Counted from the first letter of the stretch, positions 37,226-46,940 are shown. The stretch is DNA of 63,059 nt from Acinetobacter sp. NIPH 2699 (GCF_022549355.1 NZ_JAKZGL010000019.1:1-63059); one strand, 5' to 3'. Translations and numbers: made by a program. Notes: generated from the letters alone by a model not told the origin.

Positions 37226-38920
37226 ATGTTGGCAGATCCAAGCAAAAAATACCGCCGTATGTACCAACGTGTCGATTTACCAGATCGTCAATGGCCGAAT
37301 AATGAAATCAACCAAGCCCCGATTTGGATGAGTACCGACCTTCGTGACGGTAACCAAGCAATTTTTGAACCGATGAACATGGAACAAAAGTTCAAAATGT
37401 TCAATATGTTGGTGAAAATTGGCTTCAAACATATTGAAATTGGTTTTCCATCTGCATCACAAATCGACTTCGATTTTGCGCGTAAGTTGATTGAAGAAAA
37501 TTTGATTCCAGATGATGTCTATATCGAAGTTTTGGTTCAAGCACGTGATCATTTGATTGCACGTACTTTTGAAGCTTTAGTTGGTGCAAAACGCGCAATT
37601 GTGCATATCTACAACTCAAATTCACCGACCTTCCGTCAAAAAGTGTTGAATGTTGATGCAAATGGCGCAAAACAGCTTGCGACAAACGCAGCCAATAAAG
37701 TCAAAGAATATGCAGCACAATATCCTGCAACTGAATGGATTTTCCAATACAGTCCAGAGTGTTTCTCAGCAACTGAATTAGATGTAGCGAAAGACGTCTG
37801 TGATGCAGTCACCGAAATTTGGGAAGCATCGCCGAGCAATAAAGTCATTTTGAATTTGCCTGCAACCGTTGAAGTTTCGACACCAAATGTCTATGCCGAT
37901 CAAATCGAATGGATGCACCGTAACTTAGCTCGTCGTGATGGTGTGATTATATCAGTCCACTGCCACAATGACCGTGGTTGTGGTATTGCCGCGTCAGAAT
38001 TAGCCATTATGGCAGGTGCTGACCGTGTTGAAGGCTGTGTATTTGGTAACGGCGAACGTACAGGCAATGTCGACGTAGCAGCGATGGCATTGAATATGTA
38101 TAGCCAAGGTGTTGCGCCACACTTAGATTTCTCCAATATCAATGAAATCATTGCCACTGTTGAAGAATGTACGGGCTTACCTGTGCATCCACGTCATCCA
38201 TACGCAGGTGATTTGGTCTTCACTGCATTCTCTGGTTCACACCAAGATGCCATCAAAAAAGGCTTCGAATTCCAAAAAGATCAAGAAATGTGGGATATGC
38301 CTTACTTACCGATTGATCCAAAAGATTTAGGTCGTGACTACGATGCAGTGATTCGTGTCAATAGCCAATCGGGTAAAGGCGGTATTGCATACTTGTTAGA
38401 GTCGAATTACAACGTGGCTTTACCGCGTCGTGTACAAATCGAATTTAGCCAGATCGTACAACAATACACCGATGAAAATGAGACTGAAATCAGTGCACAT
38501 CAGATTTGGGAATTATTCCAAGATACTTATGTGGATGTGAAAAATAGTCATTATCAAACCAAGCATTATCAATTGTCTGATATCAATGGTACACAAATCA
38601 TTGAGTTAGATATTGAAATTGAAGGTGAAATACAACGTCTACGTGGTGAAGGGAATGGTCCAATCTCTGCCATGTTAGATGCCTTACAATTGCCAATCGA
38701 CGTGGTGAACTATGAAGAACGCAGTATCAGTTCTGGTGCAAATGCCAAAGCACTTGCATTGATCGAAATCCAAGTCAAAGGTACAGGTAAAAGTGCGTTT
38801 GGTGCTGGTGTACATGACAACATCGTCACCTCATCAATCGAAGCCATTATTGCATGTACCAATCGCTTGATTGAACAAGGCGTGTTGACCACTGAACAAG
38901 TGGTTGCCGCTGCAATCTAA
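37226..38920 (+). CDS. leuA: 2-isopropylmalate synthase LeuA
   Basis: A 564-residue enzyme joining acetyl-CoA and 2-oxoisovalerate, the first committed step of leucine synthesis. The catalytic TIM barrel (about 30-330) has STDLRDGNQA (metal Asp), HCHNDRG and the HPRHPYAGDLVFTAFSGSHQDAI segment; the C-terminal regulatory LeuA dimer domain (about 440-555) senses leucine. Length and the YQRVDLPDRQWP start mark it as the longer LeuA type 2 class. A strong AAGGAG lies 9 bases before the ATG. Leucine control is expected both by feedback and by the upstream leader. Confidence 0.95.
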   Translation: MLADPSKKYRRMYQRVDLPDRQWPNNEINQAPIWMSTDLRDGNQAIFEPMNMEQKFKMFNMLVKIGFKHIEIGFPSASQIDFDFARKLIEENLIPDDVYIEVLVQARDHLIARTFEALVGAKRAIVHIYNSNSPTFRQKVLNVDANGAKQLATNAANKVKEYAAQYPATEWIFQYSPECFSATELDVAKDVCDAVTEIWEASPSNKVILNLPATVEVSTPNVYADQIEWMHRNLARRDGVIISVHCHNDRGCGIAASELAIMAGADRVEGCVFGNGERTGNVDVAAMALNMYSQGVAPHLDFSNINEIIATVEECTGLPVHPRHPYAGDLVFTAFSGSHQDAIKKGFEFQKDQEMWDMPYLPIDPKDLGRDYDAVIRVNSQSGKGGIAYLLESNYNVALPRRVQIEFSQIVQQYTDENETEISAHQIWELFQDTYVDVKNSHYQTKHYQLSDINGTQIIELDIEIEGEIQRLRGEGNGPISAMLDALQLPIDVVNYEERSISSGANAKALALIEIQVKGTGKSAFGAGVHDNIVTSSIEAIIACTNRLIEQGVLTTEQVVAAAI

Positions 38921-38966
38921 AGTGTTGATGATTCAACCTATTTAAATATCGAAAAAATGACTTTTG

Positions 38967-38993
38967 AAAGGGTACCTGAATTGGTATCCTTTT
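38967..38993 (+). terminator. Terminator after leuA
   Basis: AAAGGGTACC (38967-38976) pairs with GGTATCCTTT (38983-38992), one G-T pair, followed by a short T-rich end. Confidence 0.7.
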
Positions 38994-39033
38994 ATTATTG
39001 ATTAAGAAACTTTATACAAGGCGAATCATTCTA

Positions 39034-40194
39034 GTGTCTTTTCCATCGGATTCAGTGGGTTTAGTCACACCACAAAAATTTTCATTTGAAGCCCCATTAG
39101 AGCTTGAGTGCGGACGGATTCTGCCTCGTTTCGACCTAATGGTTGAAACCTATGGAACACTCAATGCAGACCACTCCAATGCCATTCTCATTTGTCATGC
39201 ATTATCAGGACATCATCATGCCGCTGGATTTCATCATGAAGATGATAAAAAAGCGGGTTGGTGGGATGGTTGTATTGGACCCGGAAAAGCAATTGATACC
39301 AATCACTTTTTTGTGGTGTCTCTCAACAATATCGGTGGGTGTAACGGCTCGACTGGCCCAACATCACCCAACCCTGAAAATGAAAACCGTCCGTATGGTC
39401 CTGACTTCCCCCTCGTCACAGTTCGAGATTGGGTCAAAACCCAAGCCATGCTGTCTGATCGTCTTGGGGTCGATGTTTGGTACTCGGTGATCGGTGGCTC
39501 TCTTGGTGGAATGCAAGCATTACAATGGTCTTTGGACTATCCAGATCGCTTAAAAAAATGTGCCATCATTGCCAGCGCACCTAAATTATCAGCACAAAAT
39601 ATTGCCTTTAATGAGGTCGCGCGCCAGTCGATTCTTTCTGATCCAGACTTCCATCATGGACGTTATCTGGAAAATGATAGCTATCCCAAACGTGGCTTAA
39701 TTTTGGCGCGGATGGTCGGTCATATCACCTATTTATCTGAAGAAGCCATGAAACAAAAATTTGGGCGAGATTTAAAATCGGGCAAGTTTATGTATGGTTT
39801 TGATGTTGAATTCCAAGTCGAAAGTTATTTGCGTTATCAAGGCGAACAATTTAGTCGCAATTTTGATGCAAATACTTACTTGATTATGACCAAGGCATTG
39901 GATTATTTTGATCCCTCTCGTGAGTATGAGCATTCATTAACGAACGCCATGCGTCAGCCGAAATGCCAATTTTTAGTGATTTCATTTACCACGGATTGGC
40001 GTTTTAGTCCAAGTCGCTCTCAAGAGTTAGTCGATGCATTGATTGATAATCATCAACCTGTCAGCTATTTAGAGATTGAAGCTGAACAAGGTCATGACTC
40101 ATTCTTGTTCCCGATTCCACTGTATGTGAAAACATTACGTGCATTTTTAGGGGGTGAACAGCAGTTACAATCCACCCAGTTGGAGGCAATCTAA
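39034..40194 (+). CDS. metX: Homoserine O-acyltransferase MetX
   Basis: A 386-residue alpha/beta-hydrolase-fold acyltransferase that activates homoserine for methionine synthesis with acetyl-CoA or succinyl-CoA. Features: [29 protein letters not shown], the nucleophile elbow GGSLGGMQ (Ser156), and the C-terminal GHDSFLFP with the catalytic His. The GTG at 39034 ([10 protein letters not shown]) fits the family N-terminus better than the TTG at 38998. Acetyl versus succinyl specificity cannot be judged reliably by eye. It overlaps metW by one base. Confidence 0.93.
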   Translation: MSFPSDSVGLVTPQKFSFEAPLELECGRILPRFDLMVETYGTLNADHSNAILICHALSGHHHAAGFHHEDDKKAGWWDGCIGPGKAIDTNHFFVVSLNNIGGCNGSTGPTSPNPENENRPYGPDFPLVTVRDWVKTQAMLSDRLGVDVWYSVIGGSLGGMQALQWSLDYPDRLKKCAIIASAPKLSAQNIAFNEVARQSILSDPDFHHGRYLENDSYPKRGLILARMVGHITYLSEEAMKQKFGRDLKSGKFMYGFDVEFQVESYLRYQGEQFSRNFDANTYLIMTKALDYFDPSREYEHSLTNAMRQPKCQFLVISFTTDWRFSPSRSQELVDALIDNHQPVSYLEIEAEQGHDSFLFPIPLYVKTLRAFLGGEQQLQSTQLEAI

Positions 40195-40787
40195 TGCGTA
40201 TAGACCAACAACTTGCCGAAAAATGGATTACCCCGAATACCAGCGTACTCGATTTGGGCTGTGGGGACGGTGAATTATTGGCTCATATGAGCAAACAACA
40301 CAATATTCGTGCTTATGGCTTAGAAATTGATCAAGAAAAGATTGCAATTGCCATCAGTCGGGGGTTAAATATTATTCAACAGGACTTAAATTTAGGTTTA
40401 AGCCGTTTTGCGGACCAGTCTTTTGACTCTGTGGTCATGGCACAAGCTTTGCAAGCTGTAGATGCACCTGATGTATTACTTCGTGATATGGTGCGTGTCG
40501 GCAAACAGGCGATCATTACTTTTCCAAACTTTGCGTATTGGAAGACACGTTCTTTTCTTGCGTTGAAAGGGAAAATGCCTGTTTCGGAAGCCTTGCCTTA
40601 TATGTGGTATAACACCCCGAATATTCATTTATGTACTTTCCGAGACTTTGAAGCCTTATGTGCTGAGAATCGGATTAAAATTATTAATCGACTTGCCGTT
40701 AATGGTGACCAACAAGGTAGTGTGCTCAGCAAGCATATGCCGAACCTATTTGGTGAAGTCGCAATTTATCGAGTGAGCGCACTATGA
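40194..40787 (+). CDS. metW: Methionine biosynthesis protein MetW
   Basis: A 197-residue SAM-methyltransferase-fold protein. Motif I is VLDLGCGDGELLAHM and the family-specific NFAYWKTRSFLALKGKMPVSEALPYMWYNTPNIHLCTFRDFE is complete. MetW partners MetX in many proteobacteria and appears necessary for, or stimulates, its homoserine acyltransferase activity. The start ATG overlaps the metX stop (TAATG), and its own stop overlaps the next gene (ATGA), so three genes are translationally coupled. Confidence 0.94.
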   Translation: MRIDQQLAEKWITPNTSVLDLGCGDGELLAHMSKQHNIRAYGLEIDQEKIAIAISRGLNIIQQDLNLGLSRFADQSFDSVVMAQALQAVDAPDVLLRDMVRVGKQAIITFPNFAYWKTRSFLALKGKMPVSEALPYMWYNTPNIHLCTFRDFEALCAENRIKIINRLAVNGDQQGSVLSKHMPNLFGEVAIYRVSAL

Positions 40788-41371
40788 AAAAGACATTTAT
40801 CAGCACCTTTTTGTTTGGTCTGATCAGTATACAAGCGCACGCTGACTATGTTGCTCAACCACAATCAGTTGCAACACAAGCAGCGCGATACTCAGTGATG
40901 AGTATCGGTGAATTACAAAGCGCAGCCAAAGCAGGTCAAGCAGGAGCACAGTTTTATCTGGCGACACGTTACCAATATGGTAAAGATGTTGCAAAAGATG
41001 AGAAACAAGCATTCGCCCTGTTTAAAGCAGCAGCCGATAAGGGCATCTCAGCAGCTCAGCTCAATGTGGGTCGTATGTATGCCGATGGCATGGGTACGAA
41101 GAAAGATGAAGTTTTAGCACGTAAGTATTTTGAAAAAGCGGCAAGTAATGGTGATAACCGTGCTAGCTTTAATCTTGCTATGATGGAAGAACAAAAGAAA
41201 AACTATATGGGCGCTTATCAATGGTATGAGCTTTCAACACGTGATGGCATGCTTGATACCAAAGTGATTAGCCTTTCTGAGGGTAAAAAAACAGCTTTGG
41301 CTGCAAACTTGACTCAAGAACAGATTCGTACTGCCCGTGATCGTGCAGATAAATGGATTCAAGGGCTTTAA
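40784..41371 (+). CDS. Exported Sel1-like repeat protein
   Basis: A 195-residue protein with a signal peptide (MKKTFISTFLFGLISIQAHA) and two to three Sel1-type (TPR-like) repeats: GELQSAAKAGQAGAQFYLATRYQYG, then KQAFALFKAAADKGISAAQLNVGRMYADG and LARKYFEKAASNGDNRASFNLAMM. Such solenoids mediate protein-protein contacts. The ATG overlaps metW (ATGA), so it is in the metXW operon, although a role in methionine metabolism is not obvious from a periplasmic repeat protein. Confidence 0.85.
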   Translation: MKKTFISTFLFGLISIQAHADYVAQPQSVATQAARYSVMSIGELQSAAKAGQAGAQFYLATRYQYGKDVAKDEKQAFALFKAAADKGISAAQLNVGRMYADGMGTKKDEVLARKYFEKAASNGDNRASFNLAMMEEQKKNYMGAYQWYELSTRDGMLDTKVISLSEGKKTALAANLTQEQIRTARDRADKWIQGL

Positions 41372-41386
41372 TTTTAAAATAAATCC

Positions 41387-41414
41387 AACCGACTTGTTAT
41401 AAAGTCGGTTTTTT
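41387..41414 (+). terminator. Terminator of the metX-metW-sel1 operon
   Basis: Stem AACCGACTT (41387-41395) with AAGTCGGTT (41402-41410), 6-base loop, then TTTT. Confidence 0.9.
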
Positions 41415-41464
41415 AATGCTTTAGAACAGCATAGAAATCTATCATTTTTCCAAACACCAGACGT

Positions 41465-41492
41465 AAAAAAAGCACTAGAAAGTGCTTTTTTT
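41465..41492 (-). terminator. Terminator of the cold-shock gene
   Basis: A-run plus AGCACT-AGAA-AGTGCT plus T-run; on the minus strand it is 18 bases beyond the csp stop. Confidence 0.9.
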
Positions 41493-41509
41493 GAATGCTG
41501 GGTTACTTA

Positions 41510-41722
41510 TTACAAAGCAACGATATTCACAGCATTTGGACCTTTTTGGCCTTGAGCGATACTGAATGAAACTTGTTGACCTTCAAACAAAGTTTTGAAA
41601 CCTGAGTTTGAAATTTCGCTGAAATGAGCGAATACGTCTGGACCTGATTCTTGTTGAATAAAACCAAAACCTTTAGTTTCGTTAAACCACTTCACTGTAC
41701 CAGTAACTGTTGTAGTAGACAT
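41510..41722 (-). CDS. CspA-family cold-shock protein
   Basis: A 70-residue single OB-fold nucleic-acid-binding protein. RNP1 KGFGFI (17-22) and RNP2 DVFAHF (29-34) are intact, with the opening [14 protein letters not shown]. It melts RNA structure. GGA lies 8 bases before the ATG. The adjacent upstream region contains AGCCA...TGGCT (41750-41767) and is long, which fits the structured 5' leader typical of cold-shock genes. Confidence 0.95.
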   Translation of the reverse strand: MSTTTVTGTVKWFNETKGFGFIQQESGPDVFAHFSEISNSGFKTLFEGQQVSFSIAQGQKGPNAVNIVAL

Positions 41723-42128
41723 AATATATCCTATTGAATTTTAACATTTTAGCCACATTGTATGGCTAACGATAACTTTGAAAAATAATGAAGAATTGAG
41801 CTTGATATCTGTAAAAAACGAAGGATTATGACTAAAACTGCGATACTTAGAGAAGATTAACCAAAACAATAATTTTTCTAGTTAGTCAAATCATACATGA
41901 AATAAATAAATATTCAAGTTTTTTATATCTTATATTATTGAATTAAATAAAAGATAAAAAATCAAATGAATTACGCTAGCGTTTTCAATGGACTTACCCA
42001 CTTTAGATTAAAAAACATTTTATTCTCGACCTCATCGAAATCGTACCAGCTAAAATAATTTAACTACTCTCATTCTAAAAAATTCACTAAAATCCTAGTT
42101 ATTCAATCAAGATACTCTCGAACCAATT
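41723..42128. other. Divergent intergenic region: csp leader and rdgB promoter
   Basis: About 405 bases, very AT-rich. The csp-proximal part probably is a transcribed 5' leader with the small hairpin AGCCA/TGGCT at 41750-41767. A 10-base palindrome ACGCTAGCGT lies at about 41972-41981. No coding sequence is seen. Confidence 0.45.
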
Positions 42129-42752
42129 ATGTCTACTCCACATTGGCTACAACACGGCAGTCTCGTTCTTGCCAGTAATAACAAAGGTAAAGTTGCAGAA
42201 TTTGAGCATCTGTTTCAGCAACTTGATCTACCGATCGACATTATTCCTCAAGGCAAACTTGATATTGAAGATGCCATCGAAGACGGTTTGAGCTTTGTTG
42301 AAAATGCCATTATCAAAGCACGTCATGCAGCAAAAATTTCTGGTAAGCCAGCAATTGCCGATGATTCGGGTCTATGTGTACCTATTTTAGATGGTGCGCC
42401 AGGGATTTATTCTGCACGTTATGCAGGTGAACACGGCGACGATACAGCCAATAATCAAAAACTATTGGCTGATCTTAAACCATTCCGCCCAAATGCCGAG
42501 CCAATTGAAGGCATGTTTGTCTGTGTCTTGGCTTTAGTTACACATGCCGAAGATCCACTGCCACAAATTTTCCAAGGGATTTGGAAAGGACAGATCCTTG
42601 AAGCTGCCCGTGGTGAAAATGGGTTTGGTTATGATCCATTGTTCTGGTTAACCGAACTCAACCTTTCCAGTGCTGAGTTAAGTAAAGAACAAAAAAATAA
42701 AATCAGTCATCGTGGTCAAGCGATGCAACTTTTCAAAGCAAGTTTGATCTAA
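42129..42752 (+). CDS. rdgB: Inosine/xanthosine triphosphate pyrophosphatase RdgB (HAM1)
   Basis: A 207-residue house-cleaning enzyme that hydrolyses dITP, ITP and XTP. Signature SLVLASNNKGKVAEFEHL opens the protein, followed by ADDSGLCVPILDGAPGIYSARYAG (catalytic Asp and general base) and GENGFGYDPLFW. Length is normal. It appears monocistronic; a GATGCTCTAAT/ATTAGAGCATC hairpin at 42761-42786 after the stop may end the transcript, though its T-run is poor. Confidence 0.95.
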   Translation: MSTPHWLQHGSLVLASNNKGKVAEFEHLFQQLDLPIDIIPQGKLDIEDAIEDGLSFVENAIIKARHAAKISGKPAIADDSGLCVPILDGAPGIYSARYAGEHGDDTANNQKLLADLKPFRPNAEPIEGMFVCVLALVTHAEDPLPQIFQGIWKGQILEAARGENGFGYDPLFWLTELNLSSAELSKEQKNKISHRGQAMQLFKASLI

Positions 42753-42760
42753 TCCCATAA

Positions 42761-42786
42761 GATGCTCTAATGTATGATTAGAGCAT
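42761..42786 (+). terminator. Hairpin after rdgB
   Basis: Perfect 11-bp stem with a 4-5-base loop nine bases after the stop codon; only a weak pyrimidine tract follows. Confidence 0.5.
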
Positions 42787-42928
42787 CTTCAATCCCCTCT
42801 TCATTCTCAGTTACGCGCCCTCTCGCTCCAGTCCTGTCTTAAAACTGCAATATTAACGTCACATTGTTGTCATCCTTAACTGTTGTCATATCAGCATTCT
42901 GATTCAATCTATTTTTGGAGAATAACTG

Positions 42929-43147
42929 ATGGCTGGTTTATCTATTTGGCATGTACTGATTTTTGCAATCGTTGTGCTTTTATTGTTTGGTACATCAAAA
43001 CTAAAAAACTTAGGTAAAGACGTAGGCGGCGCGATCAAAGACTTTAAAAAATCTGTTCGCGAAGAAGAGAGTGATCCCAAACTAATTGAGCATCAAACAT
43101 CAGCACAAGATGTAAATCATGAATCTAAAAGCCATATCAAAAGCTAA
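42929..43147 (+). CDS. tatA: Twin-arginine translocase subunit TatA
   Basis: A 72-residue protein with one N-terminal transmembrane helix ([16 protein letters not shown]), the [23 protein letters not shown] hinge and amphipathic helix, and a charged tail. TatA oligomerises to let folded proteins cross the inner membrane. TTGGAGAAT gives a good ribosome binding site. It is followed by tatB and tatC. Confidence 0.96.
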   Translation: MAGLSIWHVLIFAIVVLLLFGTSKLKNLGKDVGGAIKDFKKSVREEESDPKLIEHQTSAQDVNHESKSHIKS

Positions 43148-43178
43148 GTTTTAGCTTGATCATGCTTGAGGAGCCATC

Positions 43179-43661
43179 ATGTTAAATCTTGGTATGACTG
43201 AATTACTGGTCTTTGCAATCATTGCCGTGATTGTACTTGGTCCAGATAAATTACCAACTGCCGTACGATCTGTCATCAAATGGTATCGTCAGGTCAAAAT
43301 GCTGATCAGTAATGTACAGCGAGATATTGAGCGTGAGTTAGACATTACGGAAATTCGGGAAAAAATGGAACAAGAAATTGCCCGATTTAAAGAAATCGAA
43401 CAACACATGCAAGCACAGCTCAACCAAATTCAAAAAGAAGTCGATCAACAACATAAAGAGATCGAAAAAGCGGTATCTCCCGTAGCCGTACATGCTGAAA
43501 GTCAAATGCTGGTAAACCATGAGACAGCCACTTTAACGACCGATACAGCCACTCAGATTGAACCACAACAACTGTCCAAGCCCATTTCACCACAGCAAGA
43601 AAAGCATACCGTTCCAGAACATGCCTTGCAGCAAGATCCTAAAAAAGTTGTCGCCGTATGA
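43179..43661 (+). CDS. tatB: Twin-arginine translocase subunit TatB
   Basis: A 160-residue protein with an N-terminal membrane helix (MTELLVFAIIAVIVLGPDKLPTAVRS) and the GPDKLP hinge typical of TatB, then an amphipathic helix and a coiled-coil-like Glu/Gln/Lys-rich tail (about 50-95). TatB with TatC forms the signal-peptide receptor. It overlaps tatC by the ATGA junction. Confidence 0.95.
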   Translation: MLNLGMTELLVFAIIAVIVLGPDKLPTAVRSVIKWYRQVKMLISNVQRDIERELDITEIREKMEQEIARFKEIEQHMQAQLNQIQKEVDQQHKEIEKAVSPVAVHAESQMLVNHETATLTTDTATQIEPQQLSKPISPQQEKHTVPEHALQQDPKKVVAV

Positions 43662-44443
43662 CCCAAATGAATAGTCAAAGCCCTTCCCTCCTTGAAAAAA
43701 GTAGTGATACCGAAGAACTTGAGCAACTGCCTTTTACGACGCATTTAATTGAGTTACGGAAGCGACTCATGAAATGTGTCGGGTTAATTCTGGCCTTGTT
43801 TTTTGTGATGCTGCCCTTTGCAAATCATTTATATGAAATGCTGTCCTCACCTTTGCGTGGTCGTTTACCAGCACATGCGACCATGATTGCAACGGATGTG
43901 ACAGCGACCTTTATGGCACCCTTTAAACTTAATTTTTATGTGGCATTAATGATTGCTATGCCCTTTATTCTGTATCAGATTTGGCAATTTTTAGCTCCTG
44001 CTCTCTATAAAAATGAAATGAAAATTGCTTTACCGATTTTATTTTCCAGTATTGTTTTATTTTATGCAGGCATCGCCTTTGCTTATTTTGTTACCTTACC
44101 AGCGGTTTTAGGCTTTTTTATGCAGGCATCTCCTGATTCTGTTGCGCCTATGACCGATATTAATAGCTATCTCAGTTTCTGTTTAAAGCTATTTTTGGTC
44201 TTTGGCATTACCTTTGAAATTCCTGTTGCCACCATTATGCTGATTTTAGGACGCTTTATTACGATTGAATCTTTAGTCACAAAACGGCGTTATATCATTG
44301 TCGGGTGTTTTTTTATTGCGATGTTTGTTACACCACCCGATGCACTGAGTATGTTAATGCTTGCTGTTCCCATGTGGTTATTATTTGAACTCGGGCTACT
44401 TTTAGGGCGAATTTTACTGAGAAAGACCACTGAACAAGCTTAA
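43658..44443 (+). CDS. tatC: Twin-arginine translocase subunit TatC
   Basis: A 261-residue inner-membrane protein with six spans, starting with the conserved PFTTHLIELRKRLMKCV. TatC binds the twin-arginine signal. The central FMAPFKLNFYVALMIAMPFILYQIWQFLAPALY is highly typical. A possible Tat substrate, the PhoX-type phosphatase, is encoded immediately downstream. Confidence 0.96.
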   Translation: MTQMNSQSPSLLEKSSDTEELEQLPFTTHLIELRKRLMKCVGLILALFFVMLPFANHLYEMLSSPLRGRLPAHATMIATDVTATFMAPFKLNFYVALMIAMPFILYQIWQFLAPALYKNEMKIALPILFSSIVLFYAGIAFAYFVTLPAVLGFFMQASPDSVAPMTDINSYLSFCLKLFLVFGITFEIPVATIMLILGRFITIESLVTKRRYIIVGCFFIAMFVTPPDALSMLMLAVPMWLLFELGLLLGRILLRKTTEQA

Positions 44444-44534
44444 ATGATTTGCGTGTGCGTGCTCTCCCTATCTTAAAAAATAGATAATTATTACAGTATC
44501 TTATAAAACTTAAAAACACTGAGATATCATCATA

Positions 44535-44567
44535 TTGTCATATTAAGTTAATTGAATTGTCATACTA
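44535..44567 (+). promoter_or_regulatory. Pho-box-like direct repeats upstream of phoX
   Basis: TTGTCATA occurs twice, at 44535-44542 and 44557-44564, exactly 22 bases apart, which is two 11-base PhoB repeat units. The consensus half-site is CTGTCATA. The middle unit (44546-44556) is degenerate. The element ends 57 bases before the phoX ATG. Confidence 0.6.
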
Positions 44568-44624
44568 ACTTCCTAGCATGAGCATAGTTTTATTCGCTAC
44601 CCCGCAAAAGTGCTAGGAATCCAA

Positions 44625-46919
44625 ATGAACCAAGAATCAAAAATCGCTGAGTATGTTGAAGACTCAAACTTATCTAATAATCCACATATTCAGGATATTC
44701 TAAATGCTCGTATGAGTCGCCGTACCATCTTACGTGGTGGTGTAGGGATGACTGCTGCCATGATGCTCGGAAGCACAGCCCTTGTAGGATGTTCTGATAA
44801 TGACAATAAGCAAACAACAACACCTGATAATAAAGAACCAAGTCTACCAACTCCAAAAACATTAAATTTTACGCCAGTTGCACATAGTCTTGCCGATCAG
44901 GTCGTTGTTCCTGAAGAGTATCAGGTACAAGCTTTCTTACCTGTCGGTTTACCACTATTTAGTGGATTAAGTGACTGGAGTGATACTCAAGCTCGTGCGG
45001 GTGAATCATTTGAACATCGTATGGGCGACAACCATGATGGTTTATGGTTCTATGGCATGAAAGATGGCAAGTTCGATACCACTGCCTCTGAACGTGGTTT
45101 GTTGGCAATCAATCATGAATATGTTGAACATGACCGTTTAAACCCACTCGGTTATTACAGTACGACTGATGCAGACAAAGAAGGGACCATTTACGCTAAA
45201 AAACGTCTTGCTGATGATGTCCGCCGTGAAGTCAATGCACATGGTGTGGCGATTGTTGAAGTGAAACGTGGCACCAATGGTCAATTTGAACTGGTCAAAG
45301 ATTCTAAATTTAATCGCCGTATTACCAGTGCGACAGTCACCGACATTTCTGGTCCAGCAGCAGGCTCAGATTTACTTAAAACCAAATATGACCCAACAGG
45401 TTTAACCACACGCGGTATTAACAACCAGTGTGGTAGTGGGACTTCACCTTGGGGAACCTACCTGACTGTAGAAGAAAACTTTATCCAAGCGTTTGCCCGT
45501 TCTGATGATTCAGGCAAAGTTCCTGCAAATATTGAAAAGGGCTTTAGCCGTTATGGCTTGGCACTTAAACCAATTATAGGACCAAAACGTGATGAAAATG
45601 GCAATGAAGTCGTTGATGACCAAGGTAACCCTGTTTTAGAAGAAATTGGAAAAGGGGCAAACAATAATTTCTTATGGCACACCCCAACAGAACCAGAATA
45701 CATCACTGATGAGTTCATCCGTTGGGACGTGGTAACACGTGCAAACAGTGCGGCAGAAGACTATCGTAATGCTTATCATACCTTTGGCTATATCGTTGAA
45801 ATCGACCCATTTGATCCAAACAGCAAGCCTGTTAAACGTACTGCTCTAGGCCGTTTTGCACATGAGAATTGTGGTTTTGCACCAGTGAAAGAAGGTCAGC
45901 CGGTTGTGTTCTATATGGGTGATGACGCACGTGGTGAATATGTCTATAAATTTGTATCTGAAGCCAAATGGGATGCCAAAGACATCAATGGCGGCGTAAA
46001 AGCAGGTCAGAAATATATGGATAAAGGCACATTATATGTGGCTAAATTCGAAGAAGGCGATGCTGCTGCCGGCAAAGGAACTTGGATTGAATTGACCTAT
46101 GGTAAAAATGGTTTAGATGCAAATAACCCAAGTTACCCATTCTCGAACCAAGCTGATGTGTGTATCTTTACGCGTCTCGCAGCAGATGCTGTAGGCGCAA
46201 CCAAAATGGATCGACCTGAGTGGGTCAATACCAGTCCGATTACCAGCGAAGTTTATCTGACCTTAACCAATAATGACTCTCGTCGCGGCACAAGTATGCC
46301 AACTGATGCTGCTAACCCTCGTAACTACGACCATTATCAAGGTACCGAAGATGGTAAATCGGACGGCAACCCACATGGTCATGTCATTCGTTGGGGTTAT
46401 GAAAATCAAGATCACACTGCAAATACATTTAAATGGGATGTGTTTGCTTTTGGTGCACCACACGATGTGACAGCAGAAAACCTATCTGGTTTAAATGCAG
46501 GCAATGACTTTTCGAGTCCAGATGGTCTCATGTTTGACTCGCGTGGTGTACTTTGGATTCAAACAGATGACTATGCATATCTAAATAGAACCAACTGCAT
46601 GATGTTGGCTGCGTTACCAGGTACTGTCGGTGATGGTCAGAAAAAATCGGCAAGCAAGGGGCAAAATACCCATGTTGGCGCAACACCAAATATGGCACGT
46701 TTCCTTGTTGGGCCGAAAGAAGCAGAAATCACAGGTGTCGCTTACACCCCTGATATGAAAACCATGTTTATCAGCATTCAGCATCCAGGTGAAAATGGTA
46801 CGCGTGCTGGCTTTATTAGCCATTGGCCAGATAGCCAGACCAACTCAAGCTCGACAGCCTTACCACGCTCTGCTTTAGCAGTTATTACACGTAAGGACGG
46901 TGGTGTGATTTTAGGTTAA
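44625..46919 (+). CDS. phoX: PhoX-family alkaline phosphatase, Tat-exported (possible lipoprotein)
   Basis: A 764-residue DUF839/PhoX phosphatase, the Ca2+/Fe-dependent kind that releases phosphate from organic phosphoesters in the periplasm or on the surface. The N-terminus has the twin-arginine motif SRRTILRGG (S31, R32, R33, L36) and a hydrophobic stretch followed by LVGC (Cys56), so it may also be lipidated. Later motifs include NHEYVEHDR, NNQCGSGTSPWGTYLTVEENF, HENCGFAP and GDDARGEYVYKF, typical of the family beta-propeller. ATG 44625 has AGGA 7 bases upstream. A Pho-box-like repeat precedes it, and tatABC lies just upstream. Confidence 0.93.
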   Translation: MNQESKIAEYVEDSNLSNNPHIQDILNARMSRRTILRGGVGMTAAMMLGSTALVGCSDNDNKQTTTPDNKEPSLPTPKTLNFTPVAHSLADQVVVPEEYQVQAFLPVGLPLFSGLSDWSDTQARAGESFEHRMGDNHDGLWFYGMKDGKFDTTASERGLLAINHEYVEHDRLNPLGYYSTTDADKEGTIYAKKRLADDVRREVNAHGVAIVEVKRGTNGQFELVKDSKFNRRITSATVTDISGPAAGSDLLKTKYDPTGLTTRGINNQCGSGTSPWGTYLTVEENFIQAFARSDDSGKVPANIEKGFSRYGLALKPIIGPKRDENGNEVVDDQGNPVLEEIGKGANNNFLWHTPTEPEYITDEFIRWDVVTRANSAAEDYRNAYHTFGYIVEIDPFDPNSKPVKRTALGRFAHENCGFAPVKEGQPVVFYMGDDARGEYVYKFVSEAKWDAKDINGGVKAGQKYMDKGTLYVAKFEEGDAAAGKGTWIELTYGKNGLDANNPSYPFSNQADVCIFTRLAADAVGATKMDRPEWVNTSPITSEVYLTLTNNDSRRGTSMPTDAANPRNYDHYQGTEDGKSDGNPHGHVIRWGYENQDHTANTFKWDVFAFGAPHDVTAENLSGLNAGNDFSSPDGLMFDSRGVLWIQTDDYAYLNRTNCMMLAALPGTVGDGQKKSASKGQNTHVGATPNMARFLVGPKEAEITGVAYTPDMKTMFISIQHPGENGTRAGFISHWPDSQTNSSSTALPRSALAVITRKDGGVILG

Positions 46920-46940
46920 TCACCTACCTCAACTCACTCA

